From Desulfobacteraceae bacterium (GTDB taxonomy: Bacteria > Desulfobacterota > Desulfobacteria > Desulfobacterales > Desulfosalsimonadaceae), in NCBI GenBank assembly GCA_003599885.1, contig QZKW01000048.1, positions 1-49,404 of the forward strand: 49,404 nt of DNA, written 5' to 3'. Numbering within the stretch: the stretch's first letter is position 1; every line of letters begins with the position of its first letter. The notes below the pieces were generated by a model that was not told the origin of the DNA, did no database searches, and worked only from the letters and a program-made list of their open reading frames with translations. Position numbers and translations under genes: made by a program. Of this stretch, positions 42,732 through 49,404 are shown piece by piece.

Positions 42732-42740
42732 ATTTTATCA
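42732..42740 (-). promoter_or_regulatory. Extended -10 element for the RidA-family gene
   Basis: TGATAAAAT on the minus strand lies 36 nt before ATG 42696. No good -35 is seen, as is usual with an extended -10. The rest of the 338-nt stretch 42697-43034 holds no supported gene. A 64-codon plus-strand frame (42838-43032) has no family signs or ribosome site. Confidence 0.4.
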
Positions 42741-43034
42741 GTTGCTGTTCGGGCGGAATCTATAGAAAAATAAACTGATTTCTGAATGAATACAAGTTTC
42801 TTTCTGCGAACAACAATGCGCAGGGAACAAAAGCTTTTTGCGGGATCGCCAAAAGGACACCCGGGCCTGTTCTGAAGCCGGCATTTTTCCCCTTCCTGTT
42901 TTAAAAACAGTGGTATATAGTCTACCCGGTTATGCAATGATTGATGTCCTTCTGAATACAGGCCAGCGAATGTTCCGCCGCCGATATTTTTCCCGCATAA
43001 AACCGGAACTTTTCCGCTTTAATAGGAAATAGAT

Positions 43035-43517
43035 ATGCTCGAAGAAGCCCCCTCACGGGATATTATTCATTTTTTCTTAAATCAGCCGATCTTTGACCGG
43101 ATGAATGCCGAGGAGCTGAAAGTAGTCGCCCGGCATATGAGCATTATCGAACTGGCTCCCGGCGATACCCTGTTTCACGAATCAGACCAGGGCAATTTTG
43201 TTTGTTTTATTGTGCGCGGCGAACTGGATGTGATCAAAACAGCCGAGACGGACGGCCACCCGGCAGTGCTGGCCAGACTGACAGTGGGGCAATCCATCGG
43301 GGAAATGTCGATCGTGGATGACGCGCCCCGGTCGGCAACCGCCCAGGCATGTACGCAAACACTCCTTTACACCCTTTCCAAAAGCGCCTTTGACCATATC
43401 CTCGAACGGCACGCGAAAATCGGCGCAAAAATGCTCAAAGGCATTGCGAGATTGCTCAGCACAAACCTGCGGGAAACTTCGCGCCGTCTGGCCGATTATA
43501 TTCCCGCCATCACCTGA
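43035..43517 (+). CDS. Cyclic nucleotide-binding domain protein
   Basis: 160 aa, essentially one cNMP-binding (Crp-type) domain without a DNA-binding helix-turn-helix. The phosphate-binding cassette is GQSIGEMSIVDDAPRSATAQA, with the conserved Glu and Arg. The C-terminal helices carry ILERHAKIGAKMLKGIARLL, as in PilZ- or kinase-linked CNBD proteins. AGGAA precedes ATG 43035. It could sense cAMP or cGMP and act through a partner. The next gene, a transporter, starts 43 nt later, so the two may be co-transcribed. Confidence 0.9.
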   Translation: MLEEAPSRDIIHFFLNQPIFDRMNAEELKVVARHMSIIELAPGDTLFHESDQGNFVCFIVRGELDVIKTAETDGHPAVLARLTVGQSIGEMSIVDDAPRSATAQACTQTLLYTLSKSAFDHILERHAKIGAKMLKGIARLLSTNLRETSRRLADYIPAIT

Positions 43518-43560
43518 TGCGATTCTAATCCTTTCAAAACAACTGCAGGATTTTATTTTA

Positions 43561-44838
43561 ATGAAAAAACCGCATATGACCCGGGAAGAATTGAGCTGGA
43601 TTCTCTATGATGTGGGCAATTCCGCTTTTGTGCTGGTGATGGTGACAGCGATCATGCCCATTTTTTTTAAAGATTTTGCCGCAAGCGGTCTGCCGGATGC
43701 GGTTTCCACTGCGAACTGGGGGTTCGCCAATTCCACGGCGTCCCTTCTATTGGCTTTTCTTGCGCCGGTCCTTGGGGTGTTTGCGGACTATAAAGGTTTT
43801 AAAATCAAATTTTTTGCCTTCTTTATGGCCCTTGGCCTGATATTCACTCTGATCCTGACCCTGGTTCAGGAAGGCCAGTGGATTCTGTGCCTTCTGCTTT
43901 TTGTGGCGGCGCGGGTGGGATGGGCGGGCGCGAATATTTTTTACGACGCCTTTATTGTGGATGTGACGAATCCGGAGCGCATGGACCGGGTGTCGACTGC
44001 CGGTTATGCCTGGGGGTATATCGGCAGCGTGGTGCCATTCCTCGTCATCATCGGGCTGATCCTGACCGCTTCCAGGGATTCATATCCCTCACTACCGGTT
44101 GTTCCCACCAAAATCGGGTTTGTGATTGTCGCCATCTGGTGGCTGGCCTTCACCCTGCCTATGCTGAAAAATGTGAAGCAGAAATATGCAGCCCCCCCCT
44201 CTCCGGCCCCCGTCAAAGAGGCTTTTTCCCGGTTGTGGGAAACATTTGCCCATATCCGGCGCCACCGGCAGGCATTCTATTTTCTGATCGCCTATTTTTT
44301 CTATATCGACGGCGTTGACACCATCATCAGCATGTCAACCGCCTACGGCAGAGATCTGGGATTCGGGGTGACGCTGCTTATTGGCGTGATTCTTTTAATT
44401 CAGATCATTTCGTTCCCCTTTGCGCTCCTCTATGGACGGCTGGCCGGCCGGTTTTCCACCAAAACCATGCTGATGACAGGCATATGCGTGTATGGCGTCA
44501 TTACCCTGATGGCGTTCCTGCTCCCGGAAATACCCGATCTAAAAATAAAAACAGCCATTTTCTGGTTTATCGCGTTTCTGGTGGGATCATCCATAGGCGG
44601 CATCCAGGCCCTCAGCCGCAGTTTTTTCGGGCGGCTGATACCTGCTGAAAACAGCGCCGAGTTTTTCGGCTTTTACAATGTTTTCGGAAAATTCGCTGCC
44701 ATTGCCGGACCGTTTCTCATGGGAGTGGTGGGAAAGCTCACCGGCCATTCCCGATGGGGGGTTTTGAGCATTCTGCTGCTGTTCATCATCGGGGCCTGGC
44801 TGCTTTCAAAGGTAGATGGCCAAGTCTCCGGGACATAA
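43561..44838 (+). CDS. UMF1 (Atg22-like) family MFS transporter
   Basis: 425 aa from ATG 43561; the open frame runs back into the preceding gene but that part is out of family. About 12 membrane helices. Family signs are the N-terminal ELSWILYDVGNSAFVL, LAPVLGVFADYKGFK, GANIFYDAFIVDVTNPE, RVSTAGYAWGYIGS and the late GSSIGGIQALSRSFFGRLIP. Fungal Atg22 exports amino acids from the vacuole. Bacterial members have no settled substrate. Thirty nt separate it from the PEBP gene downstream. Confidence 0.9.
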   Translation: MKKPHMTREELSWILYDVGNSAFVLVMVTAIMPIFFKDFAASGLPDAVSTANWGFANSTASLLLAFLAPVLGVFADYKGFKIKFFAFFMALGLIFTLILTLVQEGQWILCLLLFVAARVGWAGANIFYDAFIVDVTNPERMDRVSTAGYAWGYIGSVVPFLVIIGLILTASRDSYPSLPVVPTKIGFVIVAIWWLAFTLPMLKNVKQKYAAPPSPAPVKEAFSRLWETFAHIRRHRQAFYFLIAYFFYIDGVDTIISMSTAYGRDLGFGVTLLIGVILLIQIISFPFALLYGRLAGRFSTKTMLMTGICVYGVITLMAFLLPEIPDLKIKTAIFWFIAFLVGSSIGGIQALSRSFFGRLIPAENSAEFFGFYNVFGKFAAIAGPFLMGVVGKLTGHSRWGVLSILLLFIIGAWLLSKVDGQVSGT

Positions 44839-44868
44839 AGAAAACCATTTTTACCGGAAGGGGGAACC

Positions 44869-45417
44869 ATGAAAAAACACATTTTTGCCATCATTCTGAC
44901 ACTCATCACATCCGCCGGGCTTGCCTTTGCCGACGGGTTTACCCTGAAAAGCAATGATATTTCCGGGCAGCTTTCGGAAAACCAGGTATTTAACGGGTTC
45001 GGGTGTTCGGGAAAAAACATTTCGCCCCATCTGATGTGGGAAAACGCGCCCAAAGAAGCCAAAAGCTTTGCAGTCACGGTGTATGATCCGGATGCCCCCA
45101 CCGGCAGCGGCTGGTGGCACTGGCTGATTTTCGATATTCCGGCAAATGTGCATTCGCTTGCCGCCGGAGCTGGAAATCCTGAAAAAAACCTGGCCCCAAA
45201 AGGAAGCATCCAAAGCGCGACGGATTTCAAAACAACGGGTTTCGGCGGGGCCTGCCCCCCGGTCGGCGACCGGCCCCATCGCTATATCTTTACTGTTTAT
45301 GCCTTAAATGTTGAAAAACTGAGCCTGGATGCGTCTACCCCGCCCGCCATGGTAGGCTTTTTTCTCAACCAGAACGCCATTGTCAAGGCATCCATTATCG
45401 CCTATCTCGGCCGGTAA
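44869..45417 (+). CDS. Periplasmic YbhB/YbcL (PEBP, Raf-kinase-inhibitor-like) protein
   Basis: 182 aa with a Sec signal peptide ending near LAFA-DG, so exported. Family motifs are FGCSGKNISPHLMWENAP, VTVYDPDAPTGSGWWHWLIF and FGGACPPVGDRPHRYIFTVYAL, which build the anion-binding pocket. GGAAGGGGG precedes ATG 44869. PEBP proteins in bacteria have no agreed function. It is 15 nt before the antiporter gene and probably in one transcript with it. Confidence 0.93.
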   Translation: MKKHIFAIILTLITSAGLAFADGFTLKSNDISGQLSENQVFNGFGCSGKNISPHLMWENAPKEAKSFAVTVYDPDAPTGSGWWHWLIFDIPANVHSLAAGAGNPEKNLAPKGSIQSATDFKTTGFGGACPPVGDRPHRYIFTVYALNVEKLSLDASTPPAMVGFFLNQNAIVKASIIAYLGR

Positions 45418-45432
45418 AGAGGAAAGACATTC

Positions 45433-47409
45433 ATGGGAATCGCCGGTGATATTGTCATTGTGGTCATTGCCGCCCTTTTCGGCGGGCTCGTCGCCCATCG
45501 GTTCAAGCAGCCGCTCATCGTGGGGTATATTCTGGCCGGCGTGATGGTGGGGCCGCATACCGGCGGCATCACGGTTTCCGATGCCCATGAGATAGAAAAG
45601 CTGGCTGAAATCGGGGTGGCCCTGCTGCTTTTTGCTCTGGGACTGGAATTTTCCCTCAAGGAATTGCTGCCGGTCCGCAATATCGCCCTGTTCGGCACCC
45701 CCATCCAGATCCTTGTCACCATGGCGTTTGGCTATGGACTGGGGCGGTGGCTGGGATGGGACGGCCTCCAGTGCATCTGGTTCGGCGGCCTGATCTCCCT
45801 GTCTTCCACCATGGTGATATTAAAAACCCTTGAAAATCAAGGCTGGTTCGGCACACTGTCCAGCCGGGTCATGATCGGCATGCTCATTGTCCAGGATCTG
45901 GCCGTGGTGCCGCTGATGATCATCCTGCCCCAGCTCCGCAATCCCGAGGCAGGCCTGCCCATTCTCGGATTTGCCGCCGTCAAGGCCGCTGTTTTTCTGG
46001 GGGCCATGGTGGTGATCGGCACCCGGGTGATTCCCTGGATCATGAAACAGGTGGCGTCCTGGAATTCCCGGGAACTGTTTATGCTGACCACCACGGTCAT
46101 GGGCCTTGGCATCGGTTACGGAACCTATCTTTTCGGCCTGTCCTTCGCCTTCGGGGCCTTTGTGGCGGGGCTTCTTATCAGTGAATCCGATTACGGGCAT
46201 CAGGCGTTAAGCGACATTATCCCGCTGCGGGACATATTCAGCCTGTTGTTTTTCACGTCCGTGGGCATGCTCATTGATCCCATGTTTCTGTTTGACCACT
46301 TTACCACCGTCGCGTTTCTCGTGGCCGCCGTCATGCTGGGAAAAGGCTTGGTGTTTGCGGTTTTGACCAAGCTCTTCAAATACGGCAATGTCGTGCCCCT
46401 GGCCGCAGGGCTGGGGCTGTGCCAGGTGGGGGAATTTTCTTTTGTACTGGGCCGCATCGGCATCAGTTCCGGCTCCATTTCTCCGGAATTTTATTCCCTG
46501 GTGCTGACCACCACCATTGTCACCATGCTCCTGACGCCTGCCGTATCCAACCTTTCCGCGCCTTTGTATGCGATTCGGAACCGTTTTAAAAAATCAGATA
46601 CCCTGCAAACCATCAACCTGCCGGAAACAGGGCTATCGAATCATATTGTGATCGCCGGCGGGGGGCGCATCGGCAAATCCATCGCCGATATTTTAAAAAC
46701 CCTGGATATGTCGTTTGTGGTGCTGGAATCCAATTCTCACCGGGTGGATCATCTCAAGGCTTCGGGATATCCCATTATTTATGGGGACGCCACGCAATCC
46801 GTCATTCTGGAGGCCGCAGACATCGACAAGGCGAAGCTGATACTGGTCACCACGCCGGTCATGATGGATTCCAAGACCATTGTCGCCCAGGTTAAAAAAA
46901 TGCAGCCCCTGCTCCACATCGTCACCCGGGCCGAGACCATCGAGCATCTTATCGAGCTTCATGAACAGGGGGTTTATCATGTGGTCCAGCCGGAATTTGA
47001 GGCAAGCCTGGAATTTGCACGGCTGACGCTGCTGCATCTGAACATGCCGGCGGAACGCATTCAGAATTTCACGGATGAGATCCGCCGGGAACTTTACCGG
47101 CCGCTCTATGATTTAAACGCGGAATATCAGATGCTTTCCCGGCTCCAGAATGTGTCCCACCTGATGGAATTGAACTGGGTGAACCTGGATTCCGAGAGCC
47201 CGCTCATCGGGCGGAGCATCGGCGAGTCCGGCATCCGGGCGCGAACCGGCGTTACGGTGGCCGGGGTCATGCGCCAAGGCATCCTGTATCCGAACCCCAG
47301 CCCGGAATTCTCCTTCCGGGAAAAGGATATCGTGGGCATCATCGGCCGGCCCGAAGAATTCCAGACATTCCGGGATCTGGCGGGCGGGGGGCAGGAGACA
47401 CCCGTTTGA
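45433..47409 (+). CDS. CPA2-family cation/proton antiporter (KefB/KefC/YbaL type)
   Basis: 658 aa. Twelve or so membrane helices (1-380) carry the CPA2 pattern: [44 protein letters not shown] and [18 protein letters not shown] TrkA-N domain (about 400-520) begins [18 protein letters not shown], a nucleotide-binding fold. A TrkA-C domain (about 570-655) ends the protein. It exports K+ or Na+ against H+. The presence of both RCK parts suggests nucleotide control. It ends 7 nt from the convergent argJ. Confidence 0.93.
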   Translation: MGIAGDIVIVVIAALFGGLVAHRFKQPLIVGYILAGVMVGPHTGGITVSDAHEIEKLAEIGVALLLFALGLEFSLKELLPVRNIALFGTPIQILVTMAFGYGLGRWLGWDGLQCIWFGGLISLSSTMVILKTLENQGWFGTLSSRVMIGMLIVQDLAVVPLMIILPQLRNPEAGLPILGFAAVKAAVFLGAMVVIGTRVIPWIMKQVASWNSRELFMLTTTVMGLGIGYGTYLFGLSFAFGAFVAGLLISESDYGHQALSDIIPLRDIFSLLFFTSVGMLIDPMFLFDHFTTVAFLVAAVMLGKGLVFAVLTKLFKYGNVVPLAAGLGLCQVGEFSFVLGRIGISSGSISPEFYSLVLTTTIVTMLLTPAVSNLSAPLYAIRNRFKKSDTLQTINLPETGLSNHIVIAGGGRIGKSIADILKTLDMSFVVLESNSHRVDHLKASGYPIIYGDATQSVILEAADIDKAKLILVTTPVMMDSKTIVAQVKKMQPLLHIVTRAETIEHLIELHEQGVYHVVQPEFEASLEFARLTLLHLNMPAERIQNFTDEIRRELYRPLYDLNAEYQMLSRLQNVSHLMELNWVNLDSESPLIGRSIGESGIRARTGVTVAGVMRQGILYPNPSPEFSFREKDIVGIIGRPEEFQTFRDLAGGGQETPV

Positions 47410-47416
47410 CCATTGC

Positions 47417-48589
47417 TTATGACCGGTAATCCGCGTTGATTTTCACATAATCAATGGAAAAATCACAGGTCCAGTAAGACGCCCGGCCATTGCCCATGTG
47501 CACATCAATATTCACCGCGAACTCCGGCAATTTAAGGACTTTTGTGGCAGCCGCCTCCGCCTCACTCCCGCACCACAGACCGTTTTTGACCAGCAGCACG
47601 TCATTAAACGAAATATCCACTGCATCCGGGGCAATGGGCGCGCCGGACCGGCCCAAAGCCCCGATAATCCGGCCCCAGTTGGCATCTTCCCCAAAAAACG
47701 CGGTTTTGACGAGATTGGAATGGGCCACAGTGTCCGCCATCTTGTCCGCATCCGCATCCGACGCCGCACCCGTCACCCGGATCTCCACCAGTTTGGTGAC
47801 CCCTTCGCCGTCTTTGACCACCATTTTGGCAAGCTCGATGAGCATTTCATTTAAGACCGACTGAAACCGTTCTTGCACACCGGTATCGTTTATGGAAACG
47901 CCGGATGTGCCGTTGGCCATCAGCAGGACCGTGTCGTTGGTGCTCGTATCCCCGTCTATGGTGATCCGGTTGTACGAAAGGTTCACAGCCTGGGCCAACA
48001 CCTGCTTCAGGACCTGTGCGTCCGCTTCAACATCCGTGCACACATAGCTGAGCATGGTGGCCATGTCCGGCCGGATCATGCCCGCGCCTTTGGCTACCGC
48101 CACCAGGGAAAAGGATTTTCCGGCCACATCCACCGTCCGGGTGAGCATCTTGGGCCGGGTGTCCGTAGTCATAATGGCTTCGGCAAAATTTAGGAACCCA
48201 TCCTCGGACAAAGCCTCCATCAAAGCCGGCATGGCGGCGGCGACTTTTGCTACCGGCAGGGCTTGCCCGATCACGCCGGTGGAAGACACAAGGGCCATGT
48301 CTTCAGGGACTCCGGTCGCGTCCGCAGCCAGTTTCGCCATGTAAATCGCGTCTTTCATCCCCTGTTCGCCGGTGCAGCAGTTGGCGTTGCCGCTGTTGAC
48401 GATCACGGTCCGGCAGACTCCTGCGGCGACCCGCTCCATATCCAGCACTACGGGTGCCGCCTTGATCTGATTCCGGGTGAATACCCCGGCCACAGCCGCC
48501 GGAACCGTCGACACAATCAATCCCAGATCTTTTGCATTGTTCTTCTTAATCCCCGCTGCGATGCCAGCCGCCATGAACCCATTAACCAT
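47417..48589 (-). CDS. argJ: Bifunctional glutamate N-acetyltransferase/ornithine acetyltransferase ArgJ
   Basis: 390 aa. It transfers the acetyl group from N-acetylornithine to glutamate in arginine synthesis and, in bifunctional forms, also uses acetyl-CoA. The proenzyme cleaves itself at A177-T178 in MATMLSYVCTD, and Thr178 becomes the N-terminal nucleophile. Other family parts are VNSGNANCCTGEQG, VSSTGVIGQ and the TIDGDTSTNDT segment. GAGG precedes ATG 48589. No other arg gene is nearby. Confidence 0.95.
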   Translation of the reverse strand: MVNGFMAAGIAAGIKKNNAKDLGLIVSTVPAAVAGVFTRNQIKAAPVVLDMERVAAGVCRTVIVNSGNANCCTGEQGMKDAIYMAKLAADATGVPEDMALVSSTGVIGQALPVAKVAAAMPALMEALSEDGFLNFAEAIMTTDTRPKMLTRTVDVAGKSFSLVAVAKGAGMIRPDMATMLSYVCTDVEADAQVLKQVLAQAVNLSYNRITIDGDTSTNDTVLLMANGTSGVSINDTGVQERFQSVLNEMLIELAKMVVKDGEGVTKLVEIRVTGAASDADADKMADTVAHSNLVKTAFFGEDANWGRIIGALGRSGAPIAPDAVDISFNDVLLVKNGLWCGSEAEAAATKVLKLPEFAVNIDVHMGNGRASYWTCDFSIDYVKINADYRS

Positions 48590-48716
48590 ATGATTTGCCT
48601 CATTTTTTTATTGTGAAAAATTATATAGAGATATTTTGTCATCATTGATTGAATTTAAATACATTTTTTGTCAATAGTATTATCTCCAATCACTGACGAA
48701 TCGTAGAGAACACGCA

Positions 48717-49404
48717 ATGCAAAATTATAAACTCACCATTGAATACGACGGCACGGATTATCACGGCTGGCAGATACAGGCCGAAGACATCACCGTCCAG
48801 GGCACCATACAGAACGCCCTGTCCCTGATGACAAAGGAATCCATCATCCTGCACGGTTCGAGCCGGACCGATGCAGGTGTTCACGCTTTGGGCCAGACGG
48901 CCAGCTTCAAAACAGGTGCCAGAATTCCTGCGGAAGCTTATGTGGCGGGACTCAACTGCCTGCTGCCGGATGATATCGTTATCCGGTCCTGCGAGCCAAT
49001 GGATGAAGCCTTTCACGCCCGGTTCAGCACCCTGAACAAAACCTATTGCTACCATATCTATAACCGGCCCATCCCCACCGCCATCGGCCGAAGGTTCTCG
49101 TGGCATATCCGCAAAAAACTGGACATTGACGCCATGCGCGCTGCGGCAGCCATAATTACGGGCCGGCACGATTTCAAGTCCTTTGAAGGGGTAGGCAGCC
49201 CGAGGGCCCATACCTTCCGGACGGTGATAAAAGCGGATTTTTATGAAAAAAACGATGGCAGTGTTGTGTTTGAAGTCACGGCGGACGGTTTTTTGCGGTA
49301 TATGGTGCGGAACCTGGTGGGAACGTTTGTTGACGTCGGACTTGAGAAAACATCAGTGGATAAATTTAAGCGCATCCTGGAAGCCCAAAACCGGGAAGCG
49401 GCGG
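48717..49404 (+). CDS. truA: tRNA pseudouridine(38-40) synthase TruA (partial, C-terminus beyond window)
   Basis: 229 codons are inside the window, starting at ATG 48717. TruA converts U38-U40 in the tRNA anticodon stem. Family signs are LTIEYDGTDYHGWQ, catalytic D52 in SSRTDAGVHALGQ, ARFSTLNKTYCYHI, GRHDFKSFEG and GFLRYMVRNLVG. Roughly 20 residues are missing at the end. It diverges from argJ across 127 A+T-rich nt. Confidence 0.95.
   Translation, partial: MQNYKLTIEYDGTDYHGWQIQAEDITVQGTIQNALSLMTKESIILHGSSRTDAGVHALGQTASFKTGARIPAEAYVAGLNCLLPDDIVIRSCEPMDEAFHARFSTLNKTYCYHIYNRPIPTAIGRRFSWHIRKKLDIDAMRAAAAIITGRHDFKSFEGVGSPRAHTFRTVIKADFYEKNDGSVVFEVTADGFLRYMVRNLVGTFVDVGLEKTSVDKFKRILEAQNREAA

Noticed and set aside
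42838-43032. 64-codon open frame just before the cyclic nucleotide-binding gene
   Set aside because: No ribosome site and no family sign. It ends 2 nt before a well-supported gene, so it is probably leader sequence.
1-49404. tRNA, rRNA, CRISPR array, prophage or complete insertion sequence
   Set aside because: None was seen: no cloverleaf-like genes, no regularly spaced repeats, no integrase or transposase.

Overview
The window reads as a chromosomal segment of a Gram-negative anaerobe, most likely a Desulfobacterota (Desulfobacterales-type) bacterium. The reasons are two O2-sensitive glycyl radical enzymes with a radical-SAM activase, large PAS-rich sensor kinases, a CheB-CheR fusion and duplicated phosphate-uptake systems. 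This placement is inference: no rRNA, tRNA or sulfate-reduction gene is present.

Region 1 (1-10.1 kb) is phosphate control and uptake. A partial pstS (minus) diverges from phoB-phoR-pstB-phoU (plus), with a four-unit Pho-box-like direct repeat between them. A second, convergent operon (minus) encodes a PhoU fused to a low-molecular-weight phosphatase/arsenate-reductase fold, then PstS, PstC, PstA and two different PstB ATPases. The two ATPases carry complementary motif losses: one lacks the signature motif, the other lacks the Q-loop Gln and H-loop His. This predicts an asymmetric heterodimer. The fused phosphatase domain has Ser in place of the nucleophilic Cys. Together they look like a specialised second Pst system.

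Region 2 (10.1-17.4 kb) holds a glycosyltransferase remnant, a small membrane protein, an SLC13-type permease, and a four-gene set (HAD-IIB phosphatase, glycerate 2-kinase, two GT-A glycosyltransferases of GT81/GT78 type). The set fits synthesis and turnover of a glucosylglycerate or mannosylglucosylglycerate-like compatible solute.

Region 3 (17.5-24.6 kb) is accessory. It has a class D beta-lactamase, an A+T-richer dGTPase, a ~640-bp non-coding element bounded by inverted hairpin repeats, a cupin, a DUF2784 membrane protein, a membrane-anchored protein-kinase-like protein and an RsuA/RluB-family pseudouridine synthase.

Region 4 (24.9-30.2 kb) holds a terminator with no visible upstream gene, then a TetR-activase-glycyl radical enzyme operon. 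The enzyme has an extra N-terminal SCP2-like domain. A RelE/Phd toxin-antitoxin pair with a clear promoter follows.

Region 5 (30.5-39.4 kb) is a signalling block: CheB-CheR-PAS, a hybrid histidine kinase and a NarX/DegS-type kinase. A small inverted-repeat-bounded cassette carrying a GxxExxY (PD-(D/E)XK-like) gene sits between the first two. A second glycyl radical enzyme with no adjacent activase converges on the block.

Region 6 (41.8-49.4 kb) holds mostly housekeeping genes: an 82-aa orphan, RidA, a cyclic-nucleotide-binding protein, a UMF1-type MFS protein, a periplasmic PEBP protein, a KefB/C-type antiporter, argJ and the start of truA.
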